Assembly (NCBI GenBank): GCA_964446115.1
Contig: CAYUNE010000019.1
Coordinates: 1-16,434 of the forward strand
DNA: 16,434 nt
Direction: 5' to 3'
From: CAYUNE01 sp964446115
Lineage (GTDB): Bacteria > Desulfobacterota > Desulfobulbia > Desulfobulbales > Desulfobulbaceae
Below the pieces are notes generated by a model that saw only the letters and a list, made by a program, of their open reading frames with translations, was not told where the DNA came from and searched no databases. Position 1 is the first letter of the stretch; each line of letters opens with the position of its first letter. This document shows positions 1-6,854 of this stretch, piece by piece. The position numbers and the translations under genes are program-made.

Positions 1-256
1 TCGTGGCAAGACCCATCAGGCGCATAAGGCGTCCGATACGCTTGCGACCGACACAATATCCTTCCCGACGAAGATGACGGGCCATTTGCCTGGCACCATA
101 CCAGGGCGTTCTCAGGTGCTGCTTGTCAATCAAGCGCATGAGTTCCAGATTCAGGGGAGATTCCCCTTTGGACTGGTAATAGTACGAAGACCGGTGAATC
201 GATAACAGGGCACATTGCTGAACAATGCTGAGTCGGGGATGATCGGGCTCGACCAT
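1..256 (-). CDS. IS3-family transposase OrfB, N-terminal part (truncated by window edge)
   Basis: This is the N-terminal 85 codons of the OrfB subunit, which in this family carries the DDE integrase domain that cuts and joins DNA ends. Visible residues begin MVEPDHPRLSIVQQCALL and run through SSYYYQ, then RTPWYGARQMARHL and GRKRIGRLMRLMG. This is the HTH_21 region that precedes the rve catalytic core; the core itself lies beyond base 1. The ATG at 256 has a good ribosome site (GGAGG, 6-base spacer). An in-frame ATG at 280 overlaps the orfA stop as ATGA and would add eight residues (MSHARRKS). The frame is -1 relative to orfA and open from the slippery site, so the working transposase is probably an OrfAB fusion made by frameshifting. 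Confidence 0.88.
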   Translation of the reverse strand, partial: MVEPDHPRLSIVQQCALLSIHRSSYYYQSKGESPLNLELMRLIDKQHLRTPWYGARQMARHLRREGYCVGRKRIGRLMRLMGLAT

Positions 257-276
257 GCTCTTCCTCCGGGCGTGAC

Positions 277-564
277 TCATCGACCGAAGGCTTTGGCTAA
301 AAAATCCCGCTCAACAGTGAGCTGGCCGATTTTTTCGTGCAAATCCCTGATCCGTTTTTCCTCGGCAGCGCGTGAACGCTCTGTTTTAACAGAAAAGAGC
401 TCTGCCATGTTGGAGATGGCCTGCCGCTTCCAGTTGGCAATCATGTTGGGATGAAGCCCATACCGGCTGCCAAGCTCTGACAGGGTCTGCTCCCCTTTGA
501 TTGCTTCCAGGGCAACCTTGGCTTTGAATTCGGCTGAATACCGCTTGCGTTTTGTCTTACTCAT
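277..564 (-). CDS. IS3-family transposase OrfA
   Basis: This 95-residue protein is the DNA-binding half of the IS3-type transposase, which recognises the element's ends. Residues about 8-50 form a helix-turn-helix of the transposase_8 class (KRYSAEFKAKVALEAIKG, then SRYGLHPNMIANWKRQA). Residues about 60-92 look like the short leucine-zipper coiled coil used for multimerisation (IRDLHEKIGQLTVERDFL). Length is normal for the family. The ATG at 564 is preceded by AAGGAGG with an 8-base spacer, an unusually strong site. The gene ends in TGA at 277, overlapping a possible orfB ATG. Codons 87-88 (TTT TTA) form part of a slippery heptamer. Confidence 0.93.
   Translation of the reverse strand: MSKTKRKRYSAEFKAKVALEAIKGEQTLSELGSRYGLHPNMIANWKRQAISNMAELFSVKTERSRAAEEKRIRDLHEKIGQLTVERDFLAKAFGR
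298..304 (-). promoter_or_regulatory. Slippery heptamer T TTT TTA for -1 ribosomal frameshifting
   Basis: Read on the minus strand, the end of orfA is GAT TTT TTA, which places a T TTT TTA heptamer in the correct phase (X XXY YYZ). After a one-base slip back the new frame runs without a stop across the orfA TGA and into orfB. IS3 elements are known to make OrfAB this way, usually at A-rich heptamers; this T-rich form is the one HIV-1 gag-pol uses. A stimulating downstream structure was not established. A Shine-Dalgarno-like GGAGG lies some 30 bases downstream. Confidence 0.7.
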
Positions 565-611
565 AGGGTGATCCTCCTTCAGGTTAGAATGGTTGACTCC
601 ACCTTAACACC

Positions 612-632
612 CTGTCCGAATTTTGGGGACCA
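612..632 (-). repeat. Presumed terminal inverted repeat of the IS3-family element
   Basis: On the minus strand the sequence starts TGGTCCCCAAAATTCGG and continues ACAG. It begins with the TG dinucleotide expected at IS3-family tips and lies about 48 bases upstream of the orfA start, a normal distance. The matching right end is not in the window, so the pairing cannot be tested here. Confidence 0.6.
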
Positions 633-736
633 CCTCTGTGCAGGGATACGAACTTGCCTGGCTGCGGTATATCTTTGAGAAGCTTCCCCTGGCCGTGACC
701 CTGGAAGATTACGAAGCGTTACTGCCGTGGGTATGA
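633..736 (+). pseudogene. IS66-family transposase, C-terminal remnant
   Basis: The plus-strand frame ending in TGA at 734-736 reads VQGYELAWLRYIFEKLP, then LAVTLEDYEALLPWV. This matches the characteristic end of IS66-family transposases (aromatic-x-x-LR-x-x-F-x-x-LP, then EDYEALLPW). No start is present: the frame is lost at 632/633 exactly where the IS3 end is placed. The rest of the gene should lie beyond the far end of the IS3 copy, to the left of this window. It is non-functional as it stands. Identification is from memory of the family's terminal motif. Confidence 0.72.
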
Positions 737-760
737 CACCCCTGTGAGGGTTCAGACAAA

Positions 761-798
761 AGCCTGCCACAGAGACATCTCGGTGGCAGGCTTTTTTT
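761..798. terminator. Strong hairpin terminator between the IS remnants and the oppF-type gene
   Basis: A perfect 10-bp stem (AGCCTGCCAC at 761-770 with GTGGCAGGCT at 783-792) is followed on the plus strand by seven Ts. The 12-base loop contains GAGA and TCTC, which can extend the stem after a single A/G mismatch. On the minus strand the same stem is followed by TTTT. It lies 27 bases past the stop of the last importer gene and 24 bases past the IS66 remnant. It probably ends transcription from both sides, more strongly for plus-strand transcripts. Confidence 0.85.
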
Positions 799-819
799 GT
801 TTCTCCGCCGCTTCCCTGT

Positions 820-1815
820 TCACAGAGACAGTCTTTCAGCCTTGAGGCAGGCGACCAGGTGATCTTCTTTTCTGTTGCCGGGGGCCCGGCGCAACTCGGG
901 GGTCGAGCGCTTGCATTGGGCGTCGGCAAAGGGACAGCGGGTGTGGAAGACACAGCCGGAAGGCGGGTTGATGGGTGACGGCACATCGCCATAAAGCAGA
1001 TGTTTTACGCGGTGCACAGTAGGGTCGGGTACCGGGATTGCGGCGATCAGAGCCGCCGTGTAGGGATGGGCCGGATCGGTATAGAGAGATTGGGCGTCGC
1101 CGTATTCCATGATTCTTCCCAGGTACATCACCGCCACATGGTCGGAAATGTGTTTGACCACGGCCAGGTCGTGGGCGATGAACAGGTAGGTGAGCCCCAG
1201 TTCCTCCTGGAGCTCAAGCAGCAGGTTGATGATCTGTGACTGGATGGAGACGTCGAGGGCCGAGACCGGTTCATCGCAGATGATCAGTTTCGGATTTAAG
1301 GCAATGGCCCGGGCAATGCCGATGCGCTGCCGTTGACCGCCGGAGAATTCATGGGGAAAACGGTTTAACGCCCGCTCCGGAATACCCACCCGCCTGAGCA
1401 GGTGCACCACCCGCTCCCTGCGCTCCTCCCCATTGCCGATACCGTGGATGATCAAGGGTTCTTCGATAATGGCGCCGATGGTATGGCGGGAGTTGAGTGA
1501 TTCGAAGGGGTCCTGAAAGATCATCTGCATATCCTGCCGCAGGGCGCGAAGGCCTCTCCTGTCCACTCTGGAGAGATCCCTGCCCTCAAACAGGACCCTG
1601 CCGCCGCTGGGTTCGTAGAGCCGAAGAATCGTCCGCCCCACCGTGGTCTTGCCGCAGCCGGATTCCCCCACCAGGCCCAGGGTTTTTCCGGGATTAATGG
1701 TAAAGGAGATATCGTCGACCGCATGCACTTTTCCCACCTGGCGGCGGAAGATACCGCCACGCACCGGGAAGTATTTTGTCAGATGTTCAACTTGCAGAAC
1801 CGGTTGCGGCATCAT
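820..1815 (-). CDS. Peptide ABC importer ATPase, OppF/DppF type (second half of YejF)
   Basis: This 331-residue cytoplasmic ATPase hydrolyses ATP to drive the peptide permease. Visible motifs: Walker A GESGCGKT (50-57), Q-loop Q101, signature FSGGQ (157-161), Walker B LIICDEP (177-183) with D-loop SALD, and H-loop H215. The C-terminal oligopeptide/dipeptide region (HPYTAAL near 250) carries four cysteines (C288, C294, C301, C323) as in Opp/Dpp ATPases that can hold an iron-sulfur cluster. It follows the OppD-type gene by 9 bases. Two tandem ATGs (1815 and 1812) lack a clear ribosome site, so translation is probably coupled to the gene before it. In E. coli the Yej importer has one fused ATPase, YejF; here its two halves are separate genes. 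It is the last gene before the terminator. Confidence 0.93.
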   Translation of the reverse strand: MMPQPVLQVEHLTKYFPVRGGIFRRQVGKVHAVDDISFTINPGKTLGLVGESGCGKTTVGRTILRLYEPSGGRVLFEGRDLSRVDRRGLRALRQDMQMIFQDPFESLNSRHTIGAIIEEPLIIHGIGNGEERRERVVHLLRRVGIPERALNRFPHEFSGGQRQRIGIARAIALNPKLIICDEPVSALDVSIQSQIINLLLELQEELGLTYLFIAHDLAVVKHISDHVAVMYLGRIMEYGDAQSLYTDPAHPYTAALIAAIPVPDPTVHRVKHLLYGDVPSPINPPSGCVFHTRCPFADAQCKRSTPELRRAPGNRKEDHLVACLKAERLSL

Positions 1816-1824
1816 TTAAGGATA

Positions 1825-2802
1825 TTATTGATAGAGATAGCAACTTGCATGGTGATTGCCGCCCACACGGCGTAACGGTGGCGGAGCGGTTGTGCACGTG
1901 TCAAAGGATTTGGGACAGCGGTTGTGAAATCGGCAGCCCGCCGGCAGATCATACAGACTGGGAACCATGCCTTTGATGGTTGACAGTCTGGTTTTGGGTT
2001 TTCCGTCCAGTCGGGGAATGGCGGCCAGCAACCCCTGGGTGTAGGGATGACGGGGCGAGCTGAAGAGCGAGGCAACCGGTGCTTTTTCCGCCACCATACC
2101 GGCATACATTACCAGTACTTCGTCGCAGATCTCGGCGATCACTCCCAGGGCGTGGGTGATAAAGATGATCGCCATGCCGGTCCTTTTCTGCAGTCTGAGG
2201 ATGAGTTCAAGGATCTGCGCCTGGATGGTGACATCCAGGGCCGTGGTGGGCTCATCGGCTATGAGAATATCCGGTTCGCCGGCAAGGGCCATGGCGATCA
2301 TCACCCGTTGACGCATTCCCCCGGATATCTGGTGAGGGTATTCGTTCAACCGCTGCTCGGGTTCGGGTATCCCCACCTCCTTGAGCAACTCGATGCTCCG
2401 CCTGGTGATCTCCCCGTTTTTCATCTTCGGAAAGTGGAGCTCGAAGACCTCGGCCAGCTGACGCCCCAGTTTATGAACCGGGTTGAGGGCGGTCATGGGT
2501 TCCTGGAAGATCATGGAAATGCCGAATCCCCTGATGTGGTGCATCTCCTCGGCCGGCAGAGAGGTGATGTCCCGTCCCCGAAAGAGAACCCGGCCGCCCA
2601 CAATGGAGCCGTGGGGTTTGGGCAGAAGCCGCATGATGGAAAGCGCGGTAACGCTCTTGCCGCAGCCGGATTCCCCGACAATTCCCAGGGTCCGGCCGGC
2701 GTGCAACTCAAAACTTACCCCGTCGATGGCTCTGATGACTCCCTGTTCGGTATCAAAGGCGGTCACCAGGTTTTCGACCCGTAACAGAGGTTCGTTGCTC
2801 AC
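1825..2802 (-). CDS. Peptide ABC importer ATPase, OppD/DppD type (first half of YejF)
   Basis: This 325-residue ATPase is the partner of the OppF-type subunit in the importer's nucleotide-binding heterodimer. Visible motifs: Walker A GESGCGKS (43-50), Q-loop Q100, signature ISGGM (159-163), Walker B ILIADEP (179-185), D-loop TALD, and H-loop H217. The C-terminal extension has four cysteines (C290, C296, C303, C321). One oddity: the residue after the switch histidine is Ala (THALGV), where this family nearly always has Asp (THDLGV); a single base (GAC to GCC) would explain it. The start is GTG at 2802, overlapping the binding-protein stop as GTGA. AGGGAG with a 7-base spacer supports that start. 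Confidence 0.93.
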   Translation of the reverse strand: MSNEPLLRVENLVTAFDTEQGVIRAIDGVSFELHAGRTLGIVGESGCGKSVTALSIMRLLPKPHGSIVGGRVLFRGRDITSLPAEEMHHIRGFGISMIFQEPMTALNPVHKLGRQLAEVFELHFPKMKNGEITRRSIELLKEVGIPEPEQRLNEYPHQISGGMRQRVMIAMALAGEPDILIADEPTTALDVTIQAQILELILRLQKRTGMAIIFITHALGVIAEICDEVLVMYAGMVAEKAPVASLFSSPRHPYTQGLLAAIPRLDGKPKTRLSTIKGMVPSLYDLPAGCRFHNRCPKSFDTCTTAPPPLRRVGGNHHASCYLYQ

Positions 2803-4721
2803 TGCTTCGCTCCCTGGGATGTCGGATTATCCGTTCTTGTTTGTCGGTAGGTTTCGTCAATGATGATTTGCTGTGGAAAGGTTTCTTTGGCCTTCATTGC
2901 CTTTTTTGTCTGCTCCTGCAGGGATTTGTCAAGCCAGAAAAGTCCGCCGGTGGAGCTGCCGAAGGGATCGAACAAGGTGTCTGAATGGCGGGTGCCGGGC
3001 GGGTCGGGCAGGCGCCACCAGCGCCAGTAGGCCTCACGCACATAGGGTACCATGAAGGTGGGGACAAAGGCACCGATCTCATGGATCCTGACCTGGATTT
3101 TTTTGGAAAGTTCAATCCTTTCGTTTTCGTCGATGGAGTTACGGTAGGCGTCGATGAGCCGATCCATTTCGGCATCGTCGGTATTGGTGATATTATTGGT
3201 CTGCACCTTGTGGGCGTTGACCGAATGAAAGTGTTCCCAGTACTGGGGTCGGAGCGAGGTGGACCATCCCATCCAGGCAACGGTGTGTTTTTTTTCAAGA
3301 ATTTTTTTAAAGGCAGTGGCTGGATCCAGTTTCTGCAACTGTAGTTCGATTCCCGCCTTTTTGGCCTCCTCCTTAAGCACCACCAGCCGCGGGGTGTGCT
3401 CGTCGTAGGAATAGGTCACCTCCACGGAAAAGCGCATACCCTCCTTTTCCCAGATACCGTCCACTCCCCGCTGCCAGCCGGCGTCCGTCATGTAGGAGTT
3501 GACCTTGTCGAGATCAAAGCGCCGGGCCCTGATCCGGGGATTGGTGTAGCGGCCATATCCCATGAAACCATGCTCCAGGCGAAAGTAGTCGTTCCGAAGT
3601 ACTTTTTCAATTACCTTCCGGATATTCATTGCATGGGCAAAGGCGTACCTGACGCGCCGGTCCTGAAAAATGGGCTTGTCCAGGTTGAGCCACATGCCGG
3701 ATGCTGAACGCTGGGTATCGTTGAAAAACCAGATCTTGTTCACATAGCCGTTTTCGAAAATCGGGATTTTACTCTTGATATGCCAGTATTTGGGAATTGT
3801 GACGGGAAAGGTATCCAGCTTTGCCTTTTTGAAGTGTTCCCAGGAGAGATTATGGTCCCTGACCACCGTGAAGATAACCGAGTTGACATTGAAACGGTTC
3901 CTGAAGTAGCGCAGATCCGCACCCCACCAGTCCCTTTTGCGCTTGAATTTGACATATTTCCCTTTTTTGAACTCGGAGATCTGATAGGGTCCGGTGTTTG
4001 GGGCGATTTTCCAGTTGTATCGCTGGATGAAGTCATCGCCGAGATCCGCATAGAAGTGACGCGGTGTCGGGGAGATCATCAGCTTAAGATGCAGATCGGG
4101 TTCTTTTTTGGTGGCAATCACGGCAAGGGTGTGGTCGTCGTAGACCACCACCCGGTCGATTTCCTTGGTGTAGTAATCGTTATACCAGGGAGCGACGATA
4201 TATTTTGACCGCATGAACTCCAGGGTAAAGGCGAAGTCGTGGGCGGTAACCGGTGTGCCGTCGGACCAGCGCGCCTTGGGATTGAGCTTGAAGTACATGC
4301 TCTTGCCGTCGCTGCCGAAGGCCCAGTGGGTGGCGATTTCCGGTACGATGTTTTCCGTATTGGGATGAATGGATGCCAGGGAAAGCTGGTTTCCGAGGAT
4401 GGCGCTGCGGAAGCTGGAGTTGGAATCCGGACCCACCACCCGGAAAGTCAGGGGAAAGCTGGTGATGGCCCCGTGAAAGGTGCCGCCCTTGACGGCATCG
4501 GGTGATGCATAGAGCGGATCATCGTCATTGGTCAGCCAGGTGAGATCTGCCGGAGGCGGCACCGGCGAGATGGGAGCTTTGAAGATTTTTTTTTCCGTTT
4601 TTCCCGCCGCAGTTTCTTTCCCGTCTCGGTCCCCGTTGGAAGGATCTCCACATGCGGAAAGAAGCAGCAACACGGCGATAAGCAGCAGGGTCGGTTTCAA
4701 AAGGATGGTGTGTCGGTTCAC
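2799..4721 (-). CDS. yejA: Periplasmic peptide-binding lipoprotein, YejA-type (SBP family 5)
   Basis: This 640-residue binding protein should capture the importer's substrate in the periplasm. A signal peptide with a long hydrophobic run ends in the lipobox LSAC, so C24 is the likely lipidated residue. A short polar linker follows (to about residue 55). The mature part is a family-5 extracellular solute-binding protein: VKGGTFHG (78-85), KARWSDGTPVTAHDFAF (149-165), and a C-terminal region with APNTGPYQI and YTNPRIRARRFDLDK. Length and motifs fit E. coli YejA (about 600 residues) better than OppA or DppA. The start appears to be GTG at 4721; the yejE stop is the nearest upstream in-frame signal and no clear ribosome site precedes it. 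Unusually it is encoded after the permeases. Substrate unknown; Yej relatives import microcin C and other peptides. Confidence 0.88.
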   Translation of the reverse strand: MNRHTILLKPTLLLIAVLLLLSACGDPSNGDRDGKETAAGKTEKKIFKAPISPVPPPADLTWLTNDDDPLYASPDAVKGGTFHGAITSFPLTFRVVGPDSNSSFRSAILGNQLSLASIHPNTENIVPEIATHWAFGSDGKSMYFKLNPKARWSDGTPVTAHDFAFTLEFMRSKYIVAPWYNDYYTKEIDRVVVYDDHTLAVIATKKEPDLHLKLMISPTPRHFYADLGDDFIQRYNWKIAPNTGPYQISEFKKGKYVKFKRKRDWWGADLRYFRNRFNVNSVIFTVVRDHNLSWEHFKKAKLDTFPVTIPKYWHIKSKIPIFENGYVNKIWFFNDTQRSASGMWLNLDKPIFQDRRVRYAFAHAMNIRKVIEKVLRNDYFRLEHGFMGYGRYTNPRIRARRFDLDKVNSYMTDAGWQRGVDGIWEKEGMRFSVEVTYSYDEHTPRLVVLKEEAKKAGIELQLQKLDPATAFKKILEKKHTVAWMGWSTSLRPQYWEHFHSVNAHKVQTNNITNTDDAEMDRLIDAYRNSIDENERIELSKKIQVRIHEIGAFVPTFMVPYVREAYWRWWRLPDPPGTRHSDTLFDPFGSSTGGLFWLDKSLQEQTKKAMKAKETFPQQIIIDETYRQTRTDNPTSQGAKQ

Positions 4722-4772
4722 GGTTTTGTAGTGGTAAGGGTTGATCTTTCGGTATGGTTGTGGTCGCTCTTT

Positions 4773-5816
4773 CTACTCGTAGGTGGTGTGGAGTTTGGGA
4801 TCAAAGGCCTCGCGCACTGCCTCGCCGATAAAGGTGACGATCATCAGGGTTATGACCATGGCACCGATAACCGAGGTGGCGATCCACCATGAATCGAGAT
4901 CGGCCCATCCCTGTTTGAGCAGTTCTCCCCAACTCGGCGTCGGCGGCGGCAGGCCGAATCCCAGGTAATCCAGCGAGGTGAGGGCGACGATACCGCCGGA
5001 AACCGAAAAGGGCGCATAGGTGACGATGATGGCGATGGTGTTGGGGATGATGTGCCGGAAGATGATTCTCGGAGTGGAAGCGCCGAGAACCCGTGCCGCC
5101 AGCACATATTCCCTGGCCCGTTCCTTGTAGGTGACGGTGCGCATGGTCCAGGTAATACCCATCCACCCGAAGACGGCCATGATCAGGATGAGCATGAGAA
5201 AGTTGGGCACCACGATGGACGAGATAATAATTATCACGTAGAGGAAGGGGACGTTGGACCAGATCTCGATGATGCGCTGGAAGATCAGGTCAAAGGTGGA
5301 TCCCCAGTACCCCATGGCGCTGCCGATGGACACACCGATGGTGTAGTTGACGGCCAGGAGAATGAGCGAAAAGAAAATGGCGATGCGGAAGCCGTAGACC
5401 AGCCGGGCAACGATATCACGTCCCACGCCGTCGGTGCCGAGGAAGTGCCGTGATGTCAGTGAAGGGGGGAAGGGTGGATAACCATCTTCCCGGAGATCGT
5501 TTTCAAAGGCGTTGAATGGTATCGGCGGCATGATCAGCCAGTTGCCGTTGTTTTTTTCCTTAAACAGGCGGGCCAGTTCCCGGTAGTTGGTTTCGTAGTT
5601 GTACGGCAGGCCGAAGGTGGTGCCCGGGAGCATGCGACCGTAGGTGGGGAAGTAATTTTTGCCCTGGTAGTGGACGATGATGGCGCGGTTGTTCACCAGC
5701 AGCTCGGCAGCCAATGAGGCGACAAGCATCAGGACAAAGAGGAGAAAGGAGTAGTATCCCCTTTTTATCGACTTAAAACGCCGGATTTTTTTCAGGGTCA
5801 GGGGATTGATCTTCAT
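4773..5816 (-). CDS. yejE: Peptide ABC importer permease, YejE-type
   Basis: This 347-residue inner-membrane permease is one of two that form the translocation channel. The N-terminus (KSIKRGYYSFLLFVLML) matches the YejE pattern of RRGYWSLWIF followed by a transmembrane helix, then a large periplasmic loop (about 42-140) including YFPTYG and LGTDGVGRD. Further helices are at about 143-168, 189-225, 258-280 and 312-332. The cytoplasmic EAA loop that contacts the ATPases is at about 236-259 (EYVLAARVLGAS, then IIFRHIIPN). The family ending GEAVREAFDP is present. The start ATG overlaps the yejB stop as ATGA. The 51-base gap to the yejA gene is the longest spacing within the transporter part of the operon. 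Confidence 0.92.
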   Translation of the reverse strand: MKINPLTLKKIRRFKSIKRGYYSFLLFVLMLVASLAAELLVNNRAIIVHYQGKNYFPTYGRMLPGTTFGLPYNYETNYRELARLFKEKNNGNWLIMPPIPFNAFENDLREDGYPPFPPSLTSRHFLGTDGVGRDIVARLVYGFRIAIFFSLILLAVNYTIGVSIGSAMGYWGSTFDLIFQRIIEIWSNVPFLYVIIIISSIVVPNFLMLILIMAVFGWMGITWTMRTVTYKERAREYVLAARVLGASTPRIIFRHIIPNTIAIIVTYAPFSVSGGIVALTSLDYLGFGLPPPTPSWGELLKQGWADLDSWWIATSVIGAMVITLMIVTFIGEAVREAFDPKLHTTYE

Positions 5817-6829
5817 TCGAACTTGACCCTCGGATCCACCAGGGCGACACAGATGTCGGAGAGAATGTTGCCGATCATAAACAAAAGGGATGAAATCACC
5901 AGAATGCCCATGACCACGGGATAGTCCCGTTCCACCACCGATTCGTACCCCAAAAGTCCCATGCCGTTGATATTGAAGACCGTTTCAATGAGAAATGATC
6001 CCATCAGAATCACCGAGATGTTGTTGCCGAAACTGGTGGCAATGGGAATGAGGCTGTTGCGCAGGGCATGGTTGAAGATGGCCTTGCGAAAGGGCAGGCC
6101 CTTGGCGATGGCGGTTCGGACATAATCGGCGGCCAGGTTATCCATGAGGCTGTTTTTCATCAGGAAGGTCATCACCGTAAAAGAGCCGGCCACATAGGCG
6201 GTGAGCGGCAGTACCGTATGCCTGGCGATATCCAGTGCCTGTCCAAGGCGGCTGAAATCCTCGAAGTCGTCGCTGACCAGGCCGCCCAGGGGAAAAATCT
6301 CGTAATGGGAGGCGAAGAGTACCAGCAGGAGGATGCCCACCACCCAGCCGGGAACCGCGTAGCCGATGAAGACGATGACCGAGGAGATGTTGTCGAAAAG
6401 TGAATTATGTCTGATTGCCTTGATCATGCCCAGGGGGATGCAGATGGTGTACACCAGGATCAGGGAGAGAATGCCGAAGTAGAGCGAAATGGGAATGCGC
6501 TCCCGGATCATCTCCCAGACCGGGTCATAGTAGCGGGTCGAGGTGCCCAGGTCGCCGTGCAGCACCTTGTTGAGCCAGAGAAAATAACTGACCAGTACCG
6601 GCTTGTCAAAGCCGTAATATCTCTTGAGTTCCTCTATCTGGCTCTGGGAGAGGGGTTGGGACTGTTCAGCCGCGCCCGTTCCGGCCCTGGAGTGCATCTG
6701 CTGGGCCTCGACGATGATACGCTCGATGGGCCCGCCCGGCACAAAGCGGGTGATGACAAACACCATGACGGTTATGCCGATGAAGGTGGGGATAATGAGC
6801 AGGAAACGTCGGATGAAATAGGCGGTCAT
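5813..6829 (-). CDS. yejB: Peptide ABC importer permease, YejB-type
   Basis: This 338-residue inner-membrane permease pairs with YejE. It begins MTAYFIRRFLLIIPTFIGI, as in YejB (MxAYLIRRLLLxIPT), with the first helix at about 8-28. The periplasmic part has PGGPIERII, YYGFDKPVLVSYF and GDLGTS. Later helices are at about 117-137, 147-172, 203-223, 262-284 and 305-328. The EAA loop is at about 235-258 (DYVRTAIAKGLPF, then NHALRN), and the end LVDPRVKFE matches the YejB terminus. The open frame extends 86 codons upstream, but that extension lies wholly over the ggt gene and is Arg/Pro-rich noise; the family-conserved ATG at 6829 is used. It starts 25 bases after ggt, with only a weak ribosome site. 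Confidence 0.93.
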   Translation of the reverse strand: MTAYFIRRFLLIIPTFIGITVMVFVITRFVPGGPIERIIVEAQQMHSRAGTGAAEQSQPLSQSQIEELKRYYGFDKPVLVSYFLWLNKVLHGDLGTSTRYYDPVWEMIRERIPISLYFGILSLILVYTICIPLGMIKAIRHNSLFDNISSVIVFIGYAVPGWVVGILLLVLFASHYEIFPLGGLVSDDFEDFSRLGQALDIARHTVLPLTAYVAGSFTVMTFLMKNSLMDNLAADYVRTAIAKGLPFRKAIFNHALRNSLIPIATSFGNNISVILMGSFLIETVFNINGMGLLGYESVVERDYPVVMGILVISSLLFMIGNILSDICVALVDPRVKFE

Positions 6830-6854
6830 GATCGTCTTTGGTACACGGTTACGG

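Larger units (their letters stand above)
1..632 (-). mobile_element. IS3-family insertion sequence, partial (left-end portion)
   Basis: This is the left end of an IS3-family element read on the minus strand. It holds orfA and the first part of orfB, and it continues past base 1. The presumed left terminal repeat occupies about 612-632. On the minus strand it begins TGGTCCCCAAAATTCGG, which has the 5'-TG typical of IS3 ends. The other end, and so the target-site duplication, lies outside the window. The sequence just beyond 632 reads as the C-terminus of an IS66-family transposase, so the element seems to have inserted into an older one. The exact boundary is inferred from the repeat-like end and the point where the IS66 frame resumes; it could shift by a few bases. 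Both reading frames are intact where visible, so the copy may be recent and active. Confidence 0.85.

Noticed and set aside
2047..2784. Plus-strand open frame of 245 codons opposite the OppD-type ATPase
   Set aside because: The minus strand encodes a complete ATPase with all motifs; the plus frame has no recognisable features.
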